Shown here: positions 17,061-24,685 of the stretch, piece by piece
How positions within the stretch are numbered: the first letter of the stretch is position 1
Layout: the number at the start of each line of letters is the position of its first letter
NCBI GenBank assembly: GCA_020638455.1
Contig: JACKIK010000003.1
Span: 434,001 to 498,000 of the forward strand
Source of the DNA: Hyphomonas sp.
Lineage (GTDB): Bacteria > Pseudomonadota > Alphaproteobacteria > Caulobacterales > Hyphomonadaceae
DNA length: 64,000 bases
Reading direction: 5' to 3'
Notes under the pieces: model-generated
What the model saw: only the letters and a program-made list of their open reading frames with translations
Database searches by the model: none
Told to the model about the DNA's origin: nothing
Program-made: the position numbers and the translations under genes

Positions 17061-17381
17061 TCAGTAGTGCAGGGCCGGGCGGGTGAAGCTGATGATCGTC
17101 GGCAACAGCCAGTCGCGCGTGAACAGGATGCCGAGGGCCAGCAGGAAGACCGACAGGTCCAGCTGGCCAAGCGGCGGCACATAGCGCTGGATCGGACGAA
17201 GCAGCGGCAGCATCACGCTGTCCAGCACGGACTGGATCTGGCGCACGGTCGGGTTGTGCATCGAGATGATGCCCCCCACGAGCAGCCAGCTCATCACCAC
17301 GTAGACGAGGATCACGATCAGCAGCAGCGACAGGATGGGGTGCAGGAAATAGGAGTAGATGGCCCAGAGAAGGGAATGCAT
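17061..17381 (-). CDS. YggT family membrane protein
   Basis: 106 residues from the ATG at 17381 (AGGTTT about nine bases upstream). Two YggT repeats are present: a hydrophobic helix at ~15-35 with YVVMSWLLVGG, then NPTVRQIQSVLDSVMLPLLRPIQRYVPPLG, then a second helix LSVFLLALGILF. YggT proteins are implicated in osmotic-shock resistance and are neighbours of cell-division genes in other bacteria. The leader contains a perfect hairpin GGCCGAC-GA-GTCGGCC at 17401-17416, about 20 bases before the start. First gene of the four-gene chain to HNH. Confidence 0.9.
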   Translation of the reverse strand: MHSLLWAIYSYFLHPILSLLLIVILVYVVMSWLLVGGIISMHNPTVRQIQSVLDSVMLPLLRPIQRYVPPLGQLDLSVFLLALGILFTRDWLLPTIISFTRPALHY

Positions 17382-17554
17382 GCGCGGAAACCTGTAATGC
17401 GGCCGACGAGTCGGCCTGTTCTTCCCCTTGTCCTTAGACTGTAGCATGCCCGCCGGGCAAGTCGCGCACCTGTCGCGGGGGAAGGGTTTGGCAAGACTGC
17501 GCGCCGGCCCTAGCCTCGTCTGCCGGGGAGAACATTGGGACAGGCAGACGCGCC

Positions 17555-18796
17555 ATGACGGATTCCGAAACGCCGCTGCTGCCCCTGTCACGCTTCCAGC
17601 AGCTGATGATCGCGCTCGCAATGGTGTCGATGGGCGCCGGCATGACCATCAATTTCGTCGTCGTGGCGCCGCTGGCGCGGGAAGCCGGCCTCGCTGAGCT
17701 GGAAATCGCCGGCATTCTCACCTTCTCCTCCGTGATGTACACGGTGTTCACCCCGATCTGGGGGCGGCTCGCCGACCGGATCGGGCGCAAGCGGGTGATG
17801 GTCTTCGCCCTGTCCGCGATGGGGCTGACCAATATGGCGTTCCTGTTTGCGCTCGACGCCGCGCTCGCCGGTCTCGTCACCGGGCTTGGCGCCTTTTTCC
17901 TGCTTGCCTTCGCGCGGCTGTGGTTCGGCCTGCTGGCGCCCGGCCTGCAGCCGGCAGCAATGGCGGCGATGACGGATGCGACAACACCAGCCACCCGCGC
18001 CGCCGGGCTCGGCATGCTGGGGGCCTCGATGAGCCTCGGCTCCATCCTCGGCCCGGCCGGCGCCGCCCTGCTCGCCCGGATCGACGCGCTGGCCCCGCTC
18101 TGGGGCACGATCGTGTTCAACCTGGCCGTTGCCGCGATCCTCGCCTTCGCCCTGCCGCCGACCCGGCCGTTGCCGCATGCGCACACGCGCCCGGCCCCGC
18201 TGGCCATGCATGACCGCCGCGTGCTGCCGCACCTCGTCTTCCTGTTCGTCTATTTCGTCGCCGTCGGGATGATCCAGCAGACGATCGGCTGGTTCGTCGC
18301 CGACCGGTTCGCCTTCACCGACACTGCTGCGCGCACCGCCAAGCAGGCCGTCGTCCTGCACACCGGCATCCTGATGGCCTGCACATCGCTCGCCATCCTG
18401 ATTATCCAGGTCGGCTATATCTCGGCGCGCCGGCCGGACCCGCGCCGCATCCTGCCCATCGGCCTGGCGCTGCTGGCCGCAGGCTATGTCGGCGCGGACG
18501 TGTTTCAGTCCTTCCCGCTGATGGGGCTCAGCTTCCTCATTGTCGGCATCGGCGCGGCGCTCGCCGTGCCGTCCGCCAACGCGCTGGGCAGCCTGTCGGT
18601 GTCGCGCAGCGAACAGGCGGCCGCTGCCTCCCTGCTGGCCTCGGCCCCGCCAGCCGGCTTCATCGTCGGCCCCCTGCTCGGCTCCGGCCTCTACATGGCA
18701 AACCACCGCCTTCCCTTCTTCGCCTCGGCTGCCGTGTTCAGTGTGCTGAGCGTCTACGCCCTGCTGGTCACCTCGAAGCGGCCGCTGTCGGCCTGA
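17555..18796 (+). CDS. MFS transporter, 12 TM
   Basis: 413 residues with twelve TM segments. The first-loop motif A is clear (GRLADRIGRKRV), and GASMSLGSILGPAGAAL in TM5 is a drug:H+ antiporter-like motif C. A central hydrophilic loop with His residues (PLPHAHTRP) joins the two halves. This argues for an efflux-type secondary transporter; substrate unknown. Single gene, convergent with the VOC gene. Confidence 0.9.
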   Translation: MTDSETPLLPLSRFQQLMIALAMVSMGAGMTINFVVVAPLAREAGLAELEIAGILTFSSVMYTVFTPIWGRLADRIGRKRVMVFALSAMGLTNMAFLFALDAALAGLVTGLGAFFLLAFARLWFGLLAPGLQPAAMAAMTDATTPATRAAGLGMLGASMSLGSILGPAGAALLARIDALAPLWGTIVFNLAVAAILAFALPPTRPLPHAHTRPAPLAMHDRRVLPHLVFLFVYFVAVGMIQQTIGWFVADRFAFTDTAARTAKQAVVLHTGILMACTSLAILIIQVGYISARRPDPRRILPIGLALLAAGYVGADVFQSFPLMGLSFLIVGIGAALAVPSANALGSLSVSRSEQAAAASLLASAPPAGFIVGPLLGSGLYMANHRLPFFASAAVFSVLSVYALLVTSKRPLSA

Positions 18797-18800
18797 GCCG

Positions 18801-19169
18801 TCATTCCATGCAGAAGGCGTTCAGCTTGTTGCCGTCGAGATCGCGGAAATAGGCTGCATAGAACCCTTCCCCGCGCGGGCCGGGCGGGCCTTCGTCCGCA
18901 CCGCCCTCCGCCATCGCAATCCTGTAGAGCCGCTGGACCTGGTCCCGGTCCTTCGCTTCCAGCGCCACCATCGTGCCATTGCCGACGGTCGCCGGGTTCT
19001 TGTCCCAGGGATAGGTCAGGCCGATCCCTGCCCCGCCGCCGGGCACGCCCCAGGCAATGAACGTCTCATTCTCCATCATCCGCCCGACGCCCAGCTCCTT
19101 GCACAGCGCATCGTAGAATTTCGCCCCGCGTTCGAGGTCATGCGTTCCCAGTGTCACATATCCGATCAT
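18801..19169 (-). CDS. VOC (glyoxalase/bleomycin-resistance) superfamily protein
   Basis: 122 residues forming two beta-alpha-beta-beta-beta modules. The first begins IGYVTLGTHDLERGAKFYDAL, and the second ends FYAAYFRDLDGNKLNAFCME with the typical DxDGN and a terminal metal-ligand Glu. One His near the start (THDLER) and the final Glu fit a metal site, although the set is not obviously complete. Substrate unknown. No operon partner. Confidence 0.87.
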   Translation of the reverse strand: MIGYVTLGTHDLERGAKFYDALCKELGVGRMMENETFIAWGVPGGGAGIGLTYPWDKNPATVGNGTMVALEAKDRDQVQRLYRIAMAEGGADEGPPGPRGEGFYAAYFRDLDGNKLNAFCME

Positions 19170-19235
19170 GTCAGCCTCCCAATCAAGGATTGGAACATAA
19201 CATGAACATTCGAATGCGCAAGGGCAAATCGGGCG

Positions 19236-20117
19236 CTACTCCGCTGCGGCGTCCGGATCGGGCCCGTTCCATGGCACAAGCTCGTCGAACACGATCTTCC
19301 AGCCGTCCGCGCGCCTCTGCCAGACGCGGACAACGAAACCGCGGACGGGCGGCGCATCCGCCTGCCAGTGCGCCTCGGACCAGGTCCACACCATGTCTCC
19401 CGCTGCCGAGGCGCCGCCGCCCATCGGCGCAAGGCTCATCGCCGCAGGCCGCGCGGCAAGGGCCGCCGCCCACGTCTCCGGCGCCGTGCCGGGCGCGACC
19501 CCTTCGGTGTGCAGCCGCGCATCATGGGACAGCTGCCCCTCATAGGAGGCGGCAAGGTCTGTCCCGGCCGCAGCTGCCATCCCGGCTTCGATCGCCTTCA
19601 CCTCGGCCATCGCCGCATCCGGCGACATGGCCGTTTCCTCCGAGGCCGGAAGATAGGCCACCGGGCTGTCCTGCGGCGCAGCGGCCGACGGATCGGCATC
19701 GACACCGGCATCCAGCACCCATTTCCAGCTGCCGTCCCCCTGGCGCTGCCAGACGGTGAAATACCACCCATACCGCTTGTCACCGAGGCCATAGGGCCCG
19801 GTGGTGAAGCCGAGGTCTCCCGACGCCGCAATCCCGGCCGCGAGCGGCCACCAGACAAGGTGCGGCCTGTCCGGATTCGGCGCCGCATCCGGCTGGCCGG
19901 CGAAATAGTCGTGCACGTTCACCGGCCCCGGCGCGAACATCATCGCTCCGGGCGCGGCATATTTCACGAAGGAAGCCTTGACCCCCGTCTCGTACCCGTC
20001 CGCGGCAAAGGCGCGCTCGGTCGCGACGATGGGCTCGGCCGTGGGGCCGGCATCCGGCGGCGATGTACAGGCCGGCAACAGCGCACAGGCCAGCGCAGCA
20101 AAGGCGATACGCATCAC
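19236..20117 (-). CDS. Lipoprotein with two tandem NTF2-like (DUF4440/SnoaL) domains
   Basis: 293 residues. A signal peptide ends in LPAC (Cys at about 17). Two repeats of the cone-shaped NTF2-like fold follow. The first is at ~30-145 and ends YFTVWQRQGDGSWKWVLDAG. The second is at ~165-285 and ends FVVRVWQRRADGWKIVFDEL. The matching VWQR...GW(K) endings show an internal duplication. Such domains bind small molecules or are enzymatically inert; role unknown. Located in the envelope by its lipobox. Confidence 0.8.
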   Translation of the reverse strand: MMRIAFAALACALLPACTSPPDAGPTAEPIVATERAFAADGYETGVKASFVKYAAPGAMMFAPGPVNVHDYFAGQPDAAPNPDRPHLVWWPLAAGIAASGDLGFTTGPYGLGDKRYGWYFTVWQRQGDGSWKWVLDAGVDADPSAAAPQDSPVAYLPASEETAMSPDAAMAEVKAIEAGMAAAAGTDLAASYEGQLSHDARLHTEGVAPGTAPETWAAALAARPAAMSLAPMGGGASAAGDMVWTWSEAHWQADAPPVRGFVVRVWQRRADGWKIVFDELVPWNGPDPDAAAE

Positions 20118-20165
20118 GAAGTCCCTGTTCCTGCCCCTCCCGCGACCTGAGCGGGTCCGACAGGC

Positions 20166-20939
20166 CTACATCGCGGAAATGCCGCCGTCCACTTTCAGTT
20201 CGATGCCGGTCACCAGCTTCGCCTCGTCGGAGGCGAGGTACAGCACCGCGTAGGCGATGTCGTCCGGCTCGCCGACCTTGCCGAGCGGGATCTGCCGGCC
20301 GAGCTTGGCCAGCGCCTCCTCCTCGCCGAACATCTCCTTCGTCCGGTCGAGGATCGGCGTGTTGATGAACACCGGGTGCACCGAGTTGCAGCGGATCTGC
20401 CCGCCCGTCTTCGCGCAGTGCAGCGCAATCGATTTCGACATGTGCCGCACCGCCGCCTTGGCCGTGTTGTAGGCAATGTAGTTGCCGCTCGCGATGATGC
20501 CTGCGATGGACGAGATATTGATGATCGAGCCAAGCCCATGCGGCCGCATCAGCGGGATCGCATACTTGCAGCCAAGAAAGATCGAATCGACGTCCACCGC
20601 CTGCACCTTGCGGAATACATCGTAATCCTCATCCTCGACCGAGCCGAGCGAGCCGATGCCGGCATTGTTGACGAGAATGTTCAGCCCGCCCATCGCATCG
20701 TGGGCTGCCTGCAGCACTTCCTGCCAGCGCGCGCCGTCGGTGACATCGTGCTGGAAGGCGAACGCCGTCCCTGCCCCGTGCGCCGCGTTGATGGACGCTG
20801 CGACCGCTTCGGCGCCTGGCCCGTTCACGTCGGTCACGGTGACCTTCGCGCCTTCCTTCGCGAGCATCCGCGCCGTCGCTTCGCCCAGCCCCTGCGCGCC
20901 GCCGGTGACCAGCGCCTTCTTGCCTTCGACCCGTCCCAT
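20166..20939 (-). CDS. Short-chain dehydrogenase/reductase
   Basis: 257 residues from the ATG at 20939, which has an excellent AGGAGGAGA ribosome site. Classical SDR motifs: cofactor loop TGGAQGLGEATA, an Asp (VTDVNG) after beta-2 favouring NAD(H), NNAG, catalytic Ser in INISSIAGI, YNTAK (Tyr and Lys), and a C-terminal GIELKVDGGISAM. It resembles cyclohexanol or 3-alpha-hydroxysteroid dehydrogenase-type SDRs, but the substrate cannot be told. Confidence 0.92.
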   Translation of the reverse strand: MGRVEGKKALVTGGAQGLGEATARMLAKEGAKVTVTDVNGPGAEAVAASINAAHGAGTAFAFQHDVTDGARWQEVLQAAHDAMGGLNILVNNAGIGSLGSVEDEDYDVFRKVQAVDVDSIFLGCKYAIPLMRPHGLGSIINISSIAGIIASGNYIAYNTAKAAVRHMSKSIALHCAKTGGQIRCNSVHPVFINTPILDRTKEMFGEEEALAKLGRQIPLGKVGEPDDIAYAVLYLASDEAKLVTGIELKVDGGISAM

Positions 20940-21023
20940 GGCGGTCTCCTCCTGTCTGCTTTGGCGCGCAGCTAACAGGAGGCAGCCGGGCACGCCAAGA
21001 TGCGCCCTTGCGGAAAGCCGCAA

Positions 21024-21809
21024 TCAGGCCGTGAACAGAAGCGCCTTGGAAAGTGTCCGGCGCAACCCGGCATCGTCCGCGAGGTCGGAGACGGGCACCA
21101 GCCAGACGCGCGCATCCAGCCGCTCGCGCCTTTCCGACCCGCGCGCCACAACCACCGGCCCGGTAAATGTCGAGCCAAGGTCCCGCCGGAGGCCCGCGAG
21201 GCAGCTGCACTGCGCATAGTTCGCCGCCCGGTCCGCCACGACCGGCGACGCGTCGTCGGCCCGGCCCACCAGCAGGATCACATTCGGCACATCCAGCGTG
21301 CTCTCCGGAACCGGCCGGCCGTCTTCCAGCGACCACAGTACCCTGTGCCCGGACTTGCGCACCGCTACGCTGACACGCTCGCGCACCGCGGTGTTGACGC
21401 CGACCAGGCCCACCCGCGCCGGGAAGCGGTCGACATACCGCATCCGCGCCCGCGACAGGGCGGCTCTTGCGTCGGACGCCGGCACGCCGGCAATCCGCGC
21501 GGCGGTCTCGGTCGGGAAGCCCTCCATCACCACCAGCAGGACCAGCCGCCGTTCCAGCGGCTCGAGCAGCTGCCATCGGCCAAAGCCGGAAAGGCTGGCC
21601 GGTTCCTGGTCTAGGTGCGCGCGCAGGGCCCGGTCGACCCGCTCGAACAGCTTGGCCGCGCTCGCCGGTTCATCCGGCGGACCCTCTGCAAGCAGCAACT
21701 CGACCGCACGATTGACAACGTTGTCTCCAACGGACACGGTTCCGCTCGCCAAGGCGGCGTAGCGCCTCAGGCGGTGAAGGTTTGTTTCGATTTCATCTGA
21801 CCACATCAT
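21024..21809 (-). CDS. PhyR-like protein: sigma-factor mimic domain plus degenerate receiver domain
   Basis: 261 residues, matching PhyR in length and order. Residues ~1-125 are a sigma-like domain: HRLRRYAALASGTVSVGD fits the sigma2-like start, and LEPLERRLVLLVVMEGF then AARIAGVPASDARAALSRAR fit the sigma4-like part. Residues ~130-261 have the receiver fold, but its active site is gone. The usual VLIIEDE acidic pair reads VGLVGVN, the phospho-accepting Asp strand reads VILLVGRA, and the conserved Lys-Pro reads VPVSD. PhyR is the anti-anti-sigma factor of the general stress response. This paralogue cannot be phosphorylated in the usual way. No ecfG or nepR gene is nearby. Confidence 0.8.
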   Translation of the reverse strand: MMWSDEIETNLHRLRRYAALASGTVSVGDNVVNRAVELLLAEGPPDEPASAAKLFERVDRALRAHLDQEPASLSGFGRWQLLEPLERRLVLLVVMEGFPTETAARIAGVPASDARAALSRARMRYVDRFPARVGLVGVNTAVRERVSVAVRKSGHRVLWSLEDGRPVPESTLDVPNVILLVGRADDASPVVADRAANYAQCSCLAGLRRDLGSTFTGPVVVARGSERRERLDARVWLVPVSDLADDAGLRRTLSKALLFTA

Positions 21810-21893
21810 GGGCCGCTTATAGTGTTAGCGATCCCGCGCGTCTGTCCCTGAGCTTGGTGACAATGACAGTTAGATGACACTGCTTTGCATTAA

Positions 21894-21953
21894 ATTGTAG
21901 AAATATGCCGGAGCAATGACGTTTCGGCCCAACATAAACATTGTACAAATATG
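21894..21953. promoter_or_regulatory. Near-perfect direct repeat in an AT-rich divergent promoter region
   Basis: ATTGTAGAAATATG (21894-21907) and ATTGTACAAATATG (21940-21953) match at 13 of 14 bases, 46 bases apart. The surrounding 280-base gap is strikingly AT-rich for this genome and separates the PhyR-like and metallo-beta-lactamase genes. Likely regulator sites or paired promoters. Confidence 0.45.
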
Positions 21954-22089
21954 GTTTTAGCGACCGCGTCCGACTATTCAGCTCATATGTTTGCATTTTT
22001 TTGTAATGCTTCGCCCCCTGCAACGCCTTTGCGCTTGAGGTTCGCGGGCGGCTCGCGCTAGGATTCGCCATCAGCCTGTGAGGTCGTCC

Positions 22090-23046
22090 ATGAAAAAGGT
22101 CCTGGCCTGTGCGGCCCTTGTCGCCCTGGTTGCAGGCTGCGCCGCGCCTGCGAAGCCATCGCCGAACGCTCCGCCCGCGGTTCAGGCTCCGGCAGAGGCG
22201 CAACCTGAAGGCCGCACCTGGTCCACGCCGGACGCCATCCGCGAGATGTTTCCCACCTGGCTGGAGCCTGCCGAACCGTTCCGGGTCATCGGCAACATCT
22301 ACTATGTCGGCTCGAAAGGGCTCGGCCTCTACCTCGTCACCACGCCGGACGGCGACATCCTGATCGACGGCGGCCTGCCGGAAAATGCCGACATGGCCCT
22401 CGCCTCCATCCGCAAGCTCGGCTTCGACCCGGCCGACGTGAAGATCCTGCTCAACACCCATGCGCATTTCGACCATTCCGGCGGCCTTGCCCGTCTGAAG
22501 CAGGTGACCGGCGCACCGCTCTATGCCAGCGAGGGCGACCGGTCGGCACTCGAAGGCGGCTTCTATCTCGGCTCCGAAGACCTGCACGAAGTCGATGCCC
22601 CGCCTGTGAAAGTCGACCATGTAATCGCCGACGGCGAGACCGTCAGCCTCGGCGGCACGACGCTCACCGCCCGCATCACGCCCGGCCACACCCGCGGCTG
22701 CACCTCGTGGTGGCTGACCGTGGAAGAGGCCGGCAAGCCCTATGACGTCCTGCTCTTCTGTTCGGCCACGGTCGCCGCCAACCGGCTCGCGCCGGACCCG
22801 CAATATGACGGCATTGTCGACGACTACCGCCACACGTTCGAGATCACGAAGGACTGGAAGCCCGACGTCTTCCTCGCCAACCATCCGGAATTCAGCGGCC
22901 TCTGGAAGGCCCGCGCCCGGCAGGAAGCCGGCGATCTGCTCGCCTTCGTCGATGACACGGCCTTCCCGGCCTACATTCAGGCCATGCAGGCCGACTTCGA
23001 AAAGCAGCTGGCAAAACAGCAGGCCGCCGCCGGGGGCACCGACTAG
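22090..23046 (+). CDS. Subclass B3 metallo-beta-lactamase-like hydrolase, lipoprotein
   Basis: 318 residues from the ATG at 22090. The signal peptide has the lipobox VAGC (Cys 17), predicting a lipid anchor. All zinc ligands expected for B3 enzymes are visible: HAHFDH (His124, His126, Asp128, His129), His200 in TPGHTRGCTSWW and His265 in FLANHPEFSG. The strand YYVGSKGLGLYLV and the GDILIDGGLP turn match the B3 core. B3 enzymes hydrolyse penicillins, cephalosporins and carbapenems, but close relatives include non-lactamase hydrolases, so activity is inferred. Divergent from the PhyR-like gene; overlaps phhB by 4 bases. Confidence 0.85.
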   Translation: MKKVLACAALVALVAGCAAPAKPSPNAPPAVQAPAEAQPEGRTWSTPDAIREMFPTWLEPAEPFRVIGNIYYVGSKGLGLYLVTTPDGDILIDGGLPENADMALASIRKLGFDPADVKILLNTHAHFDHSGGLARLKQVTGAPLYASEGDRSALEGGFYLGSEDLHEVDAPPVKVDHVIADGETVSLGGTTLTARITPGHTRGCTSWWLTVEEAGKPYDVLLFCSATVAANRLAPDPQYDGIVDDYRHTFEITKDWKPDVFLANHPEFSGLWKARARQEAGDLLAFVDDTAFPAYIQAMQADFEKQLAKQQAAAGGTD

Positions 23047-23339
23047 GCCAGCTTCGCGGCCAGCCTGTCCATGAACCTTGCCAGTTCCACATCCTTGTCG
23101 GTCACGCCGTCGGCATCGTGCGTGGTCAGCGTCACCTGCACGCGGCTGTAGACGTTCGCCCATTCGGGATGGTGGTCCATCTGCTCGGCCTTCAGCGCGG
23201 CCCCTGTCATGAAGGCAAAGGCCTGCTTGAAGTCCGCGAAATGATAGGTCTTGGTGATCGTATCGCGCAGTTCGTCACCGACAGCCCAGCCGCTGAGATA
23301 TTGCAGGGCTTCGCCCGCGCCGATCTTCTTCGTCGTCAT
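23043..23339 (-). CDS. phhB: Pterin-4a-carbinolamine dehydratase
   Basis: 98 residues, the standard size. The active-site signature MDHHPEWANVYSRVQVTLTTHD-type segment is present, containing HHPEW and a second His. The upstream helix is FKQAFAFMTGAALKAEQ. It dehydrates 4a-hydroxytetrahydrobiopterin in the phenylalanine hydroxylase cycle. No phhA gene is in the window. The gene overlaps the 3' end of the metallo-beta-lactamase gene. Confidence 0.93.
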   Translation of the reverse strand: MTTKKIGAGEALQYLSGWAVGDELRDTITKTYHFADFKQAFAFMTGAALKAEQMDHHPEWANVYSRVQVTLTTHDADGVTDKDVELARFMDRLAAKLA

Positions 23340-23342
23340 GCC

Positions 23343-23936
23343 CTATTCCTCTCCATCGCTGCCCAGCACGAAATACACCCAGCGCCCGCTCTGCGTGATC
23401 GCCGTGCGCATGCCGGGATAGGCCTGTCCCTCGCGGATCGCCGCAACGCCATCCTCCCCGATCAGGTCGGTCAGGCGCTTGCGGTCCTGGAAGGACAGCT
23501 TTTCCGGGATCAGGTCCTCCGGGTTCTTCGCGGCAAGGTCCGGCCAGATGTACCAGGTTTCGCCGTCGACATCGCGCTTGCCGGCGGGCTGGTCCAGCAG
23601 GGCCTGCAGCTTCATGTTCGGATCGATCCCTGTCCGGCGCAGCAGGTCCCAGAATTCCCGGTTCGGCGTGCCCTCCAGGTTGGAGACAAACCCGTCATTG
23701 CGATCGGCGAAGCGGGCGAGGCCCGACAGCGACCCGCGCTTCGCATAGGCGAGGATCTCGTCGCGCGTCGCCGTCACCTTTGCCGGCAGCTTCACCGGCG
23801 CCGGGACTTCCGGGTCCTGCGTCATGGTCTCCGGCGGCAATGGCGGACCCTCTTCGGCGGCGGGCGCGCAGGCGGCAAGGCCGGCCCCCAGCACCAGGGC
23901 CGCCGCCATTGCAGCGAAGCGGTCAGACCACTTCAT
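23343..23936 (-). CDS. Lipoprotein of unknown function
   Basis: 197 residues. An N-terminal signal with LAAC (Cys at about 23) is followed by a Pro/Glu-rich linker and a globular domain rich in Asp/Trp (GETWYIWPDLAAKNPEDL, GRWVYFVLGSDGEE). I recognise no family. The start ATG overlaps the 3' end of the HAD phosphatase gene upstream (14 bases), and it ends 3 bases before phhB starts, so HAD-lipoprotein-phhB are probably one transcript. Confidence 0.75.
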   Translation of the reverse strand: MKWSDRFAAMAAALVLGAGLAACAPAAEEGPPLPPETMTQDPEVPAPVKLPAKVTATRDEILAYAKRGSLSGLARFADRNDGFVSNLEGTPNREFWDLLRRTGIDPNMKLQALLDQPAGKRDVDGETWYIWPDLAAKNPEDLIPEKLSFQDRKRLTDLIGEDGVAAIREGQAYPGMRTAITQSGRWVYFVLGSDGEE

Positions 23937-24573
23937 AGCCTGTCGCGGCCTTCAGGTCGGCGAGCAGCTGGTCCTCGCCGAGCACCTTGATCGTGGTCAT
24001 GCCCATCTGCGCCGCCGGTTTCAGATTGTGCCCGATATCGTCGAGATAGACGCACGCCTTCGGGTCGACATCCAGCGCCTCGCACATCAGCGCATAGATC
24101 CGCGGATCAGGTTTGCGGATACCCAGCTTGGAGCTTTCGATGACATGGTCGAACATCGCGAAGACATCGGCCACGCGTGCGGCCTTTTCTTCGTCATTGG
24201 TCATCGAGGCGCCCTTGCCGACCGGGGCATTGTTGGTGATGCAGCCGACCTTGCCGTGTCCCTTGCAGACTTTCAGCGCCTCCACGACGCGGGGACGCAG
24301 GCTGCCCGACAGCAGTTTCAGCACTTCCCCGCCCGGCACTTCATGGCCCATCGCCTTCGATTCCGCCCGGAACATTCCGTCGAATTCGGCCGGCGTCACC
24401 AGGCTCTGCTCGAGCTTCGCCCAGGCATTGTCCAGCGGGTTGGTCGCATTGACGGTGCGGATGAAATCCTTCGGCAGGCCCTGTTCGGCCTCGTACCGGG
24501 CGAATGCGTCGAAGGGCGAGGAGGTAAAAACGCCCCCGAAGTCCCAGATCACGGCCTCGAATGTCTTGGTCAT
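23923..24573 (-). CDS. HAD-family hydrolase (ACAD10/EPHX2-N phosphatase-like)
   Basis: 216 residues. Motif I is VIWDFGGVFT: the nucleophile Asp is present, but the second Asp of the classical DxD is Gly, as in the EPHX2-N/ACAD10 group. Motif II is the Thr/Asn in CITNNAP, and motif III/IV is the Lys in SSKLGIRKPDPRIY followed by VYLDDIGHNLKPA. A helical cap lies between I and II. It probably hydrolyses a small phosphorylated metabolite. First gene of a three-gene minus-strand set. Confidence 0.88.
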   Translation of the reverse strand: MTKTFEAVIWDFGGVFTSSPFDAFARYEAEQGLPKDFIRTVNATNPLDNAWAKLEQSLVTPAEFDGMFRAESKAMGHEVPGGEVLKLLSGSLRPRVVEALKVCKGHGKVGCITNNAPVGKGASMTNDEEKAARVADVFAMFDHVIESSKLGIRKPDPRIYALMCEALDVDPKACVYLDDIGHNLKPAAQMGMTTIKVLGEDQLLADLKAATGYEVV

Positions 24574-24685
24574 GCGAGACGTCTAGCCGCGCCTTGCGCA
24601 AACTTCAAACCTTGAAGATTGGCAGGCCCATTCTAGGGTGGGGCTGGAATCGACATGTGGATCGACACACAAGGGAGAAACGACA

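Noticed and set aside
21024..21809. ECF sigma factor
   Set aside because: The N-terminal half is sigma-like, but the order sigma-domain then receiver-fold and the total length match PhyR, and the -10/-35 recognition parts are degenerate.
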